From positions 16,633-80,632 of the forward strand of contig ONLQ01000005.1 of NCBI GenBank assembly GCA_900318665.1: a DNA stretch of 64,000 bases. The letters run 5' to 3'. This document shows positions 16,939-25,183 of this stretch, piece after piece. The position numbers were made by a program, and so were the translations under genes. Numbering within the stretch: the first letter of the stretch is position 1; each line of letters begins with the position of its first letter. Below the pieces are notes generated by a model. That model was not told where the DNA came from. It worked only from the letters and a program-made list of their open reading frames with translations, and did no database searches. The DNA comes from an uncultured Bacteroidales bacterium. Lineage in GTDB: Bacteria; Bacteroidota; Bacteroidia; Bacteroidales; P3.

Positions 16939-17985
16939 ATGAAACTACTGCGTTTTATACTTCTCATAATCAGCCTTCTGTTCGCACTACTACTCATTGC
17001 ATCAACCTTTGCAGGATTGGTACGCCCCAGCAAGTTTGTAGGCTTCTCACTGCTCAGTTACGCCTACGCGCCTTTGCTGATTGCCAATGTGGTGCTCGCA
17101 ATAATATGGCTTATCATGGCGAGATGGCAATGCCTGCTGCCAATAGCAGCCATAGTGCTACGCTTTAGTTTTCTGCCACTGTTCTTTCAGATTGGCGGCC
17201 ATAACGCCCCCTCGACCGACGACGGTATCCAGTTGAAAGTGATGACATTCAACCTGCACCATTTTTCTGGGCGCGACGGCAGCCTGCCAGGTGATGACGG
17301 AAGCCAGATGTTTTTAGACCTGGTGAGCAAGGAGCAACCCGAAGTGCTTTGTCTGCAAGAGTTTTTCGAGCCTAAAGGGACTAATGTTGCCGAACACCTG
17401 CGCACTATGGGTTATCGCTTCAATCGAGGCTACCACAACAGCCATATTGGCTTGGTACTGTTTTCCAAACACCCGTTTGTCGCCAGCAAGGACATAGGCT
17501 CAACTGGCAAATTCTATGCCGACATCAAGAAAAACGGCCACACAGTACGCCTCGTATGCGTACACCTCACATCCTATCACCTGAGCAACAACGATATTGC
17601 CTCACCCGACGACAACCGCAAGAAAGTCGTAAACAAATCGCTCGGCATAGTCCATAAAATCAACAATGCCGTAAAGTTACACGAGAAAGAGTGGCACCAA
17701 TTCCTGCAACCTGTGGTGGAGGAATCCAAATATCCAATAATTTTCATGGGCGATTGCAACGACATTCCCTCGTCCTATTTCTACCACCAGGTTACGCGCC
17801 ACTTGAAAGACTCTTTCTGCGAACAAGGCAGCGGCATTGGCACCACCTACCACGGCCTCTTCCCAGCCTTCCGCATCGACTATATTTTCCACTCTCCCAC
17901 GCTCGAAGCACTCTCCTACAAGCGAATGAAAAGCGACATTTCCGACCACTACCCACTGGTGGCGGTATTCAAAATTGCCGATTGA
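16939..17985 (+). CDS. Membrane-anchored endonuclease/exonuclease/phosphatase (EEP) family protein
   Basis: The first 95 residues form three transmembrane segments (FILLIISLLFALLLIAS, APLLIANVVLAIIWLI, LLPIAAIVLRFSFL). An EEP domain follows, with KVMTFNLHHFSG, VLCLQEFFEP (metal-binding Glu), GLVLFSKHPF, IIFMGDCNDIPSSYFY, and the terminal RIDYIFHS and SDISDHYPLVAVF with the catalytic Asp-His pair. The active site is therefore complete. Membrane-anchored EEP proteins in Bacteroidetes are usually annotated only as such; lipid phosphatase or nuclease activity are both possible. Length 348 aa. Followed by nth after 35 bp. Confidence 0.88.
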   Translation: MKLLRFILLIISLLFALLLIASTFAGLVRPSKFVGFSLLSYAYAPLLIANVVLAIIWLIMARWQCLLPIAAIVLRFSFLPLFFQIGGHNAPSTDDGIQLKVMTFNLHHFSGRDGSLPGDDGSQMFLDLVSKEQPEVLCLQEFFEPKGTNVAEHLRTMGYRFNRGYHNSHIGLVLFSKHPFVASKDIGSTGKFYADIKKNGHTVRLVCVHLTSYHLSNNDIASPDDNRKKVVNKSLGIVHKINNAVKLHEKEWHQFLQPVVEESKYPIIFMGDCNDIPSSYFYHQVTRHLKDSFCEQGSGIGTTYHGLFPAFRIDYIFHSPTLEALSYKRMKSDISDHYPLVAVFKIAD

Positions 17986-18020
17986 AACCCCTTTAACGGA
18001 CACTAACAGCCCAACCGAAT

Positions 18021-18668
18021 ATGCGCAAAGAAGAGCGATACCGCAAAGTGATAGACTATTTCGAGCGTGAAATGCCCGTAGCGGAGACTGAATTGCACTA
18101 CTCTAACCCGTTCCAATTGCTTGTGGCCGTCATTCTCTCGGCACAGTGCACCGACAAGCGAGTCAATATGGTGACCCCCTCGCTTTTCGAAGCCTATCCC
18201 GATGCAGCGGCATTGGCAAAAGCCACGCCCGAGGAGGTCTTTCAGTACGTCCGTTCGGTGTCGTACCCCAACAGCAAGAGCCGTCATCTTGTGGGCATGG
18301 CCCAAGGACTGATGGAGCGTTTTGGCGGCGAGGTGCCAGACGACCGCGAACAGTTACAGACTCTACCCGGCGTAGGGCGCAAGACTGCCAACGTCATAGC
18401 CTCCGTGGTGTTCAATCAACCCGCCCTGGCCGTTGACACCCATGTGTTTCGCGTGTCAAACCGCATAGGACTCACCTACCGCAGCCGCACACCGCTACAA
18501 ACCGAGCAGGAACTCGTGAAACATATCCCCGAGGAGAAAATCCCCATAGCCCACCACTGGCTCATACTCCACGGACGATATGTCTGCACCGCCCGCAAGC
18601 CTCACTGCGAACAATGCGGAATTGCTGAATACTGCCAACACTACTGCTCCTCGCATAAGGAGCAATAA
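18021..18668 (+). CDS. nth: Endonuclease III
   Basis: DNA glycosylase/AP lyase of base-excision repair that removes oxidised pyrimidines. It has the helix-hairpin-helix LPGVGRKTAN with catalytic Lys121 and VDTHVFRV with Asp139, at nearly the numbering of E. coli Nth (Lys120, Asp138). The C-terminal [4Fe-4S] cysteines show the usual C-x6-C-x2-C-x5-C spacing (CTARKPHCEQCGIAEYC). Length 215 aa is normal. In line with the EEP gene before it and the protease gene after it, so it is probably in a short operon. Confidence 0.96.
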   Translation: MRKEERYRKVIDYFEREMPVAETELHYSNPFQLLVAVILSAQCTDKRVNMVTPSLFEAYPDAAALAKATPEEVFQYVRSVSYPNSKSRHLVGMAQGLMERFGGEVPDDREQLQTLPGVGRKTANVIASVVFNQPALAVDTHVFRVSNRIGLTYRSRTPLQTEQELVKHIPEEKIPIAHHWLILHGRYVCTARKPHCEQCGIAEYCQHYCSSHKEQ

Positions 18669-18715
18669 AAATCTATTTGTTTTTACTAATCGCCACCTTA
18701 CGGGTAAATGATACT

Positions 18716-19519
18716 ATGATAAAAAAGAATCCTATACGGAGTTATGTTATAACCACCTATCTGACGTTTTGGCTGATGGTGCTTGTGCTGTGTGGCGGAG
18801 CGTCGATGGTGTTTCATGCGTCGCCACTCGTGATGCGCATATTGGCAGATGTTTGCGCTTGGTCGCCGACCATTGTGCTGCTCGTGATGTGGCGACGGCT
18901 ACGCCCAGGGCAGTCGTTTCGCGATTTTCTTGCCCGATGTTTCAGTGGGCGCATTGTGTGGTGGTGGCTGCTGTTGCTTGCAATCCTTGTTGCAGGCGGA
19001 GTTGTGGGCTCGGCATGGCTGCTCTCGTGCTTTGAACATAAGGCAATGTCGTCGTACCTCTCTATGGGAGGCTGGGCATTGGGGACCTCGCTGGTGCTGT
19101 CCATTCTCTCTGGTCCTACGGGCGAGGAACTTGGCTGGCGCGGCTATCTGCGTGAGGAATTGGCTGTGCGCTATCCCTTTATGAAGGCTGCGCTGATACA
19201 GGGTGCGATATGGACCTTTTGGCACACGATATTGTGGTTTGTGGATTCCGATTTTGCAGGCTGGCAACTATTGCCATACGTGCTGTCTAACCTAATAGTT
19301 ATGACCTGCCTGGCATATATGATGAACGTTGTTTTGGAACGGCACAACAACCTTATTTACTCTATCTTGATTCATTTCTCGTTCAATTTTCCATATTGCT
19401 TCCTACAGGTCAATATCGGATTCTACGTCATTCTGTCGGTGGTGTTCCTACTGCTGGCAACGGCCTTTTACTTTTGGCGCCAAAAGACACAGCAGGGGAA
19501 ATTGAGAGTTGAAAGGTAA
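18716..19519 (+). CDS. CPBP-family intramembrane glutamic endopeptidase (Abi)
   Basis: A polytopic membrane protein of the CAAX-protease/bacteriocin-processing family. The conserved motifs are EELGWRGYLREEL (motif 1, EExxxR), FWHTILWF (motif 2, with His) and HFSFNFPYC (motif 3). About seven hydrophobic segments are visible. The start at 18716 (MIKKNPIRSY) is preferred to an ORF start 13 codons upstream because it gives the usual short cytosolic N-terminus before the first helix. Substrate unknown; family members process prenylated-like peptides or bacteriocins, or serve in immunity. Followed by a strong terminator. Confidence 0.85.
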   Translation: MIKKNPIRSYVITTYLTFWLMVLVLCGGASMVFHASPLVMRILADVCAWSPTIVLLVMWRRLRPGQSFRDFLARCFSGRIVWWWLLLLAILVAGGVVGSAWLLSCFEHKAMSSYLSMGGWALGTSLVLSILSGPTGEELGWRGYLREELAVRYPFMKAALIQGAIWTFWHTILWFVDSDFAGWQLLPYVLSNLIVMTCLAYMMNVVLERHNNLIYSILIHFSFNFPYCFLQVNIGFYVILSVVFLLLATAFYFWRQKTQQGKLRVER

Positions 19520-19599
19520 GAGAAAAAGGTAAAGAAATAGCCATTCACACGGACTATAAGTCACTTATCTATGAATAAGATAATTATAGGCTATTTAAT

Positions 19600-19634
19600 A
19601 AAACGGGGTTTCAGATTGTCTGAAACCCCGTTTT
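19600..19634. terminator. Bidirectional Rho-independent terminator between convergent genes
   Basis: A perfect 16-bp stem (AAAACGGGGTTTCAGA / TCTGAAACCCCGTTTT) with a 3-base loop, A-rich on one side and T-rich on the other. It serves both the CPBP protease gene and the convergent tryptophan synthase-like gene. Confidence 0.9.
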
Positions 19635-19653
19635 GCATTGAGTTTATACCTCA

Positions 19654-20973
19654 TTAGTACTTCACGGGGAAGTTCTGCATGTTGCCCGACAGGTATTCGT
19701 CGTAGGCGGTCATGTCGATGAGACCGTGGCCGGAGAGGTTGAAAAGAAGGACCTTCTTCTCGCCGCTCTCTTTCAGTTCCAACGCGCGACGGATGACGCC
19801 AGCGATGGCATGGCCTGACTCGGGGGCAGGGATGATACCCTCGCTCTTGGCAAAAATTTCGGCAGCCTTGAAGACGTCGAGTTGGTCAACGTCCATAGCC
19901 TCCATGTAGCCGTCTTTGAGCAGTTGCGACACAATGACGCCGGCACCATGATAGCGCAGACCGCCAGCATGGATGTTGGCCGGGCGGAACTCGTGGCCCA
20001 GAGTGAACATAGGCAGCAACGGCGTGTAGCCAGCCTCATCGCCAAAGTCGTAGTCGAACTTGCCTTTGGTGAGTTTGGGGCAGGCCGTAGGCTCGACGGC
20101 GATGTAGCGGGTCTTGCGACCCTCTTTGAAGGTGTGGCGCATGAAGGGGAAGGCGATGCCCGAGAAGTTGCTACCACCACCAAAAGCGGCGTAGATTTCA
20201 TCGGGATATTCGCCAGCCATCTCCATCTGCTTCTCGGCTTCGAGGCCGATGACGGTCTGATGCAGCGACACATGGCTCAACACCGAACCCAACGAATATT
20301 TGCAGTTGGGAGTGGTCTGTGCCAGTTCGATGGCCTCGCTGATAGCGGTGCCAAGGGAACCCTGATGGTTAGGCGTAGCGGTCAGGATATTCTTGCCGGC
20401 GCGAGTTGACATTGACGGCGAAGCCGTAACCTGTGCGCCGAAAAGTTGCATCATGCTGCGGCGATAAGGTTTCTGCTCGTAACTGATTTTCACCTGATAG
20501 ACGGCTGCCTCGAGACCAAACAGACGTGCGGCATACGACAGGGCTGCGCCCCACTGGCCAGCACCAGTCTCGGTGGTTACGTTGGTCACGCCTTCCTGCT
20601 TGAGATAGTAGGCTTGAGCCAGAGCCGAATTGAGTTTGTGGCTTCCCACAGGGCTGACGCTCTCATTCTTGAAATAGATGTGAGCGGGGGTGTCGAGGGC
20701 CTGCTCCAAACCGTAGGCGCGGACGAGGGGGGTGCTGCGGTAGTAGGTGTACATTTCGCGCACTTTCTCGGGGATTTCAATCCAAGAGTCCTTCTGGTTC
20801 AGTTCCTGCTGACAGCACTCTTTGGCGAAAATGGGGTAAAGGTCCTCGGGACCCATCTCTGCTCCCGTTCCGGGATGCTTGATTGGCAATGGCTTATTAG
20901 GCATTTCGGCCTGAATGTTATACCATTGCTTCGGAATCTGCGATTCCTCAAGAAAAAAACGTTTCTGTTTCAT
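19654..20973 (-). CDS. trpB: Tryptophan synthase beta subunit, TrpB2 type
   Basis: PLP-dependent condensation of indole with serine to give tryptophan. The PLP lysine is Lys113 in SPVGSHKLNSA, the phosphate-binding loop is FGGGSNFSG, and the C-terminal HAIAGVIRRALEL and NLSGHGLIDM are typical. Length 439 aa and the N-terminal extension (FLEESQIPKQWYNIQAEMP) mark the TrpB2 class rather than the ~395-aa TrpB1 that partners TrpA. TrpB2 proteins are usually encoded apart from the trp operon, as here, and may salvage indole or act on other substrates. The 173-bp gap upstream holds a poor -7-like box (TAACTTTA) and nothing else recognised. Confidence 0.93.
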   Translation of the reverse strand: MKQKRFFLEESQIPKQWYNIQAEMPNKPLPIKHPGTGAEMGPEDLYPIFAKECCQQELNQKDSWIEIPEKVREMYTYYRSTPLVRAYGLEQALDTPAHIYFKNESVSPVGSHKLNSALAQAYYLKQEGVTNVTTETGAGQWGAALSYAARLFGLEAAVYQVKISYEQKPYRRSMMQLFGAQVTASPSMSTRAGKNILTATPNHQGSLGTAISEAIELAQTTPNCKYSLGSVLSHVSLHQTVIGLEAEKQMEMAGEYPDEIYAAFGGGSNFSGIAFPFMRHTFKEGRKTRYIAVEPTACPKLTKGKFDYDFGDEAGYTPLLPMFTLGHEFRPANIHAGGLRYHGAGVIVSQLLKDGYMEAMDVDQLDVFKAAEIFAKSEGIIPAPESGHAIAGVIRRALELKESGEKKVLLFNLSGHGLIDMTAYDEYLSGNMQNFPVKY

Positions 20974-21146
20974 TTTTTTTCTCTCTAAAGTTAGTATTTG
21001 GGTTAATTAATATAAGATGGTCGGTTTTCAAGATGCGACATTTTTCTGATTGTAAGGATTTAAGATAATAAGCCAGCCAATACAATAAAACCTTTAATCT
21101 TTTAATCTAAAAAAGTTTTTACCTCTCAAAAACCTAAATCTTTCGT

Positions 21147-21749
21147 TTATCGGTAGGCCTCCATCAGGCGCAGCACGTACTTGCCGAACACGTCGAACTC
21201 GATGTTGACTACCGTGCCTGCCTTAATGTTGTGGAAGTTGGTGATTTCGTGGGTATAGGGTATGATGGATACCGAGAAATGGCCTTTCTCGCTGTCCACC
21301 ACTGTGAGGCTTACGCCATTGACGGTGATGCTGCCTTTGGGGACTGTGATGTTTTTCTCGTCGGGGCGATATTCGTAGTCGAAATAGTAGCGCCAACTGC
21401 CGTCGCAGTCCTCCACGCGGGTGCAGGTTGCCGTCTGGTCCACATGGCCTTGCACTATGTGGCCGTCGAAGCGTCCGTCCAAGCGCATGGCACGCTCCAC
21501 GTTGACCTCGGTGCCTACCTGCCATGTGGCGAGGTTAGTTTTCTGCATGGTTTCATCCATGGCGGTAACCACGTATTGTTTTTTCTCTTTGTCAATCTTG
21601 ACAATGGTGAGGCAGCAGCCATCGTGCGCCATGCTCTGGTCTATGGCCAGTTCGTCGGCAAAATCGACAGTCAGCGTGAAATGGTAGTTGCTGCCTTCTT
21701 GTTCTACGGCTACGACATGAGCCGTTTTTTCAACAATTCCGGTAAACAT
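21147..21749 (-). CDS. ribE: Riboflavin synthase, alpha chain
   Basis: Dismutates two 6,7-dimethyl-8-ribityllumazines to riboflavin and the pyrimidinedione. It shows the two-fold lumazine-binding repeat: MFTGIVE start, DGCCLTIV in the first barrel, GHIVQGHVDQ linking the barrels, and ITVNGVSLTVV in the second, with a C-terminal trimerisation helix (VFGKYVLRLME). Length 200 aa is normal. Stand-alone; no other rib genes are nearby. It lies 41 bp downstream of a truncated BRO-N gene on the same strand, so it may be read from the DPP-IV direction or from its own promoter, not resolved here. Confidence 0.95.
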   Translation of the reverse strand: MFTGIVEKTAHVVAVEQEGSNYHFTLTVDFADELAIDQSMAHDGCCLTIVKIDKEKKQYVVTAMDETMQKTNLATWQVGTEVNVERAMRLDGRFDGHIVQGHVDQTATCTRVEDCDGSWRYYFDYEYRPDEKNITVPKGSITVNGVSLTVVDSEKGHFSVSIIPYTHEITNFHNIKAGTVVNIEFDVFGKYVLRLMEAYR

Positions 21750-21790
21750 ATAGGGTGTTTTTAGTTGCTAATTTTATTTTGGTCAATATG

Positions 21791-22129
21791 CTATGCGGCC
21801 AGCTGTGCCATCCACTGCTTGAAAGGTTCTGCTTTGCGTGAGGGGATGGACTGGATGAGACGGAACATCTGCTCCATATCGGCTACGTCCGTAAGACGTT
21901 TTTTGCCGTCTGGGGAGAGCATCTTCAACTGTCCGATTTTTTCGGACAGTTGGCTCCCTTCTGATAGCAGTTTCTTTTTCAGGTCGTTCCAATACTTTCG
22001 GGGTCTGTCGGTATCAGTTAAAACAGCGATAACGTCGATGATGGAAAAACACCATGTTTCTGTTTCGCTATCCCATGCGGAGCGGACTTTCTTTTCTTCA
22101 AACAGTTGTATCGCCTGTTTTTGTGTCAT
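21791..22129 (-). pseudogene. Truncated BRO-N / phage antirepressor-like gene
   Basis: 112 residues. The N-terminal 105 match the BRO/antirepressor N-terminal domain as it occurs in Bacteroidetes: KKVRSAWDSETETWCFSIID, VIAVLTDTDRPRKYWNDLKKKL, DVADMEQMFRLIQSIPS and KAEPFKQWMAQL. Related chromosomal proteins usually continue for another 150 or more residues after the segment equivalent to FKQWMA; here a stop follows two alanines later. It is therefore read as a 3'-truncated remnant, though a stand-alone BRO-N domain could still bind DNA. It lies 32 bp downstream of the DPP-IV gene. No phage structural genes are nearby. Confidence 0.7.
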
Positions 22130-22161
22130 GAGGATTCTGGAGTCGGGATTTTTGGTTGATT

Positions 22162-24297
22162 CTATTTCAAGAATGTTTCGTAGTAGTCGAACATTTTGGC
22201 GTATAGGTGCAGGCGGTCGCGACCTAATACGTTGTGCTGGTGGTCGGGATAGACGAAATAGTCCACTTGTTTGCCTGCCTTTATACAGGCATCAATGAAC
22301 TCTAACGAGTTCTGCCACATCACGACCGGGTCTTCGGCTCCATGGATGACGAGCAGACGGCCTTCGAGTTGGTCTGCCTTGCTGAGTAGTGAGGCTGCGG
22401 CATAGCCTTCGGGGTTTTCCTGTGGGGTGTCCATATAGCGCTCGCCATACATAATCTCGTACCATTTCCAGTCGATGACGGGGCCACCGGCACAGGCTAC
22501 CTTGAAGATTTCGGGATGTGCGAGTTTCATGGTTATGGTCATGAATCCGCCGAAACTCCAGCCCTCGACGCCCATACGGTTGGCATCAACAAAAGGCAGC
22601 GACTGTAAGTATTTTACGCCTTCCATCTGGTCGGCCAACTGAATGTCGCCGAGATTGCGATGTACGCAACTTTCGAATTCGAAGCCACGATTGGAGGTGC
22701 CACGGTTGTCGAGGGTAAAGACTACATAACCCTGCTGTGCGAGGAAGTAGGTGTATAGGCCTGTGCCTCCCAACCATTCGTTGGTGACAAGTTGGGAGTG
22801 TGGGCCGCCATAGACATAGATGAGTGTGGGATAGCGGCGTGTGCTGTCCATGTGCGGAGGAGTGATAAGGCGGTAGTAGAGGTCAGTGGTGCCATCGGCT
22901 GCCTTGAGGGTGCCAATGCGCAGTGTGGGGTTGGCGTATTCGGCCAGTGGGTTGGGGATTTCTTCTAATACTCGTTTTTCGCGACCTTCGGTGGTGGATA
23001 GCACTGTGCGGGAGGGTGTTGTGGTATTGCTATAGGTGTCGATGAGTAGTGTGCCGGCGTTGTTTATGGTGACTCTATGGGTTCCCGGCTGGGGTGTCAT
23101 GAGTGTGGTTTGCTTTGATGACAGGTTGAGACAATAGGCATATTTGCCGATGGGGTCTTCGCGGTTGGAGTAGAAGAACAGTTTTTTGCCTTTGGGGTCA
23201 AAGCCTATGATAGAGGAGACTTCGTAGGGGCCTGATGTGAGTTGAGATAGCAGTGTGCCGTCGGTGCGGTAGTGATAGATGTGGTTGTAGCCATCGCGGC
23301 GGCTGAGCCAGAAAAATTCGTCGTCATGGCCTGGGCGGAAGTGGAGTCCGTCGAGGGGTTCTACATAGCGGTCGTTTTGTTCTTCAAAGAGTGTGCGGAC
23401 GCGCTGGCCAGTGGCGGCATCGTAGCATTCAAGCCATAGATGGTTTTGTTCGCGGTTGACTTTGGCAATGTAGATGAAGCGTTCGTCGGGGCTCCACGAA
23501 ATGTTGGTCAGATACATTTCGCGTTCTGCAACGGTGGTGTCCCGACGTGTGTTGAGATAGATGGTCTGCTGGGTGATGCTGTTGTAGATGCCGACGGTGA
23601 CTTCGTGGCTTTTCATTCCTGCCATGGGGTATTTGAACGGTGCTGCTGTGGCTATGCGGCGGTCGGTGTGTACCAGCGGATAGTCGGCCACCATGCTCTC
23701 GTCCATGCGGTAGAATGCGAGCAGATTGCCCATGGGCGACCAGAAGGTGCCTTTCGTAATGCCAAACTCGTTGCGGTGGACGGATTCACCATAGACGATG
23801 CCGTCATCGTTGTGTGCTACTATTATGGGCGTTGTGCCGTCGGTGACGCAGAGGCTGCCGTTGTGGGTGTAGGCCTTCAGATGGGTTACGGGTGCTATGT
23901 CGAGGTTATTGAACTGTAGCACGTCGTCAACCTTGGCGAGTGTACGTGTCCGGAAGTTGTAGCGCAGTAGTTCTGAATGGGCCGTGAACTCGATTTCGCG
24001 CTCGTTCAGAAATCTCATACGAGGCAGGTATTCCAAAGGTTCTTTGCCGGCCGAGGAGAGTATCCGGTTGAGGCGGCTGAGTGTGAGCACGACGTTTTTG
24101 CTGCCGGCGGGGCCCATGTAAAGCACGGTGTCGTTGATATAGGCTATCTGGTTGTTGCCAGCAAAACCGAGGTTGCGCATTTGTGGCAACGGGTACAATG
24201 CGCGGCTCGACAGTTGGTCGGGCTGAAGCATTTTGTTCTGGGCAGAAAGAAAAACTGCGACGCCCAGCGCCGCAGTTAAGACTAATATTTTTTTCAT
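22162..24297 (-). CDS. Dipeptidyl peptidase IV (S9B prolyl peptidase)
   Basis: Cleaves Xaa-Pro dipeptides from peptide N-termini, probably in the periplasm or at the outer membrane, supporting peptide catabolism. A signal peptide is visible (MKKILVLTAALGVAVFLSAQ). An eight-bladed propeller-like region follows, with the DPP4 Glu motif region near 190-200. The alpha/beta-hydrolase domain carries nucleophile Ser581 in GWSFGG, Asp656 in HGAEDPVV and His688 in YPDHQHNV. Length 711 aa is close to Porphyromonas DPP-IV. The set of catalytic residues is complete. A BRO-N remnant lies directly downstream. Confidence 0.93.
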   Translation of the reverse strand: MKKILVLTAALGVAVFLSAQNKMLQPDQLSSRALYPLPQMRNLGFAGNNQIAYINDTVLYMGPAGSKNVVLTLSRLNRILSSAGKEPLEYLPRMRFLNEREIEFTAHSELLRYNFRTRTLAKVDDVLQFNNLDIAPVTHLKAYTHNGSLCVTDGTTPIIVAHNDDGIVYGESVHRNEFGITKGTFWSPMGNLLAFYRMDESMVADYPLVHTDRRIATAAPFKYPMAGMKSHEVTVGIYNSITQQTIYLNTRRDTTVAEREMYLTNISWSPDERFIYIAKVNREQNHLWLECYDAATGQRVRTLFEEQNDRYVEPLDGLHFRPGHDDEFFWLSRRDGYNHIYHYRTDGTLLSQLTSGPYEVSSIIGFDPKGKKLFFYSNREDPIGKYAYCLNLSSKQTTLMTPQPGTHRVTINNAGTLLIDTYSNTTTPSRTVLSTTEGREKRVLEEIPNPLAEYANPTLRIGTLKAADGTTDLYYRLITPPHMDSTRRYPTLIYVYGGPHSQLVTNEWLGGTGLYTYFLAQQGYVVFTLDNRGTSNRGFEFESCVHRNLGDIQLADQMEGVKYLQSLPFVDANRMGVEGWSFGGFMTITMKLAHPEIFKVACAGGPVIDWKWYEIMYGERYMDTPQENPEGYAAASLLSKADQLEGRLLVIHGAEDPVVMWQNSLEFIDACIKAGKQVDYFVYPDHQHNVLGRDRLHLYAKMFDYYETFLK

Positions 24298-24347
24298 ATT
24301 ATGGAAAAAGTTGTTCTATACTTTTGTCGCTTGCTTGATGGGGTAAA

Positions 24348-25073
24348 TCAGTAGCGACGCCAACGACGGAATCGCAGGCTGAACACACCAAAGAAGGCCT
24401 CCTTAAAGATTTTCATACTCATTTTCGACGCGCCATACACACGGTCGGTAAAGATGATAGGTTCTTCGTGTATCTTAAATCCAAGACGGCTGGCGGTGTA
24501 TTTCATCTCTATCTGGAAGGCATAGCCAACAAATTTGACCTTATCGAACTTGATGCTTTCCAAAACCTTGCGGCTGTAGCATACAAAACCGGCGGTGGCA
24601 TCATAAACCTTCATGCCCGTAACCAAACGCACATATACCGAGGCATAGTACGACATGATTACGCGCCCCATAGGCCAGTTGACCACGCTGATTTTTCCGC
24701 CCACATAGCGAGAGCCAACCACCACGTCGCCTTTGCCCGAAGCGCAGGCCTCATAGAGGCGCGGCAGGTCATCGGGGTTGTGCGAGAAGTCGGCATCCAT
24801 CTCTATCATGTAGTCATAGCCATGCTCAAGACCATAGCGGAAACCATCAAGATAGGCGGTGCCAAGACCAAGTTTGCCCTTGCGTTCCTTGATAAAAAGA
24901 CGGTCCGGAAACTCCTGCATCAGGCGTTTTACGATGTCGGCGGTGCCGTCGGGCGAATTGTCCTCAACGATAAGCATATCAAAATCCTTCGACAAGGAAA
25001 AGACCTTCCGAATGATGGCTTCGATATTTTCTTTCTCGTTGTAGGTTGGTGTTATGACCAGGCAATCCGACAT
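24348..25073 (-). CDS. Polyprenol-phosphate mannosyltransferase (DPM1-like GT2)
   Basis: Transfers mannose from GDP-mannose to undecaprenyl phosphate on the cytoplasmic face, making the lipid donor used by GT39 and other GT-C enzymes. It is a short soluble GT2: VITPTYNEKENIEAII at 6-21, VEDNSPDGTADIV, EMDADFSHNPDDL (metal site) and VGSRYVGGKISVVNWP. The C-terminal GASKMSMKIFKEAFFGVF is the usual end of the DPM1 type. No C-terminal membrane helices, so it is the soluble class. Length 241 aa is normal. A well-formed promoter lies upstream. A GT39 candidate user is encoded at 37123-38865. Confidence 0.9.
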   Translation of the reverse strand: MSDCLVITPTYNEKENIEAIIRKVFSLSKDFDMLIVEDNSPDGTADIVKRLMQEFPDRLFIKERKGKLGLGTAYLDGFRYGLEHGYDYMIEMDADFSHNPDDLPRLYEACASGKGDVVVGSRYVGGKISVVNWPMGRVIMSYYASVYVRLVTGMKVYDATAGFVCYSRKVLESIKFDKVKFVGYAFQIEMKYTASRLGFKIHEEPIIFTDRVYGASKMSMKIFKEAFFGVFSLRFRRWRRY

Positions 25074-25122
25074 ATCTTTGATTATCTACACGTCTTTTGT
25101 CAAACACAAATTTTGATGTTGC

Positions 25123-25153
25123 AAAAATACAAAAATTCTTAAAAACTGCAAAA
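25123..25153 (-). promoter_or_regulatory. Promoter of the polyprenol-phosphate mannosyltransferase gene
   Basis: On the minus strand, a -33 TTTG (25153-25150) and a -7 TATTTTTG (25130-25123) are spaced by exactly 19 bp, a close match to the Bacteroidetes primary-sigma consensus, 50 bp before the start codon. Confidence 0.65.
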
Positions 25154-25183
25154 AAATCTCCGCAACGCCATGTTTCACAACCT

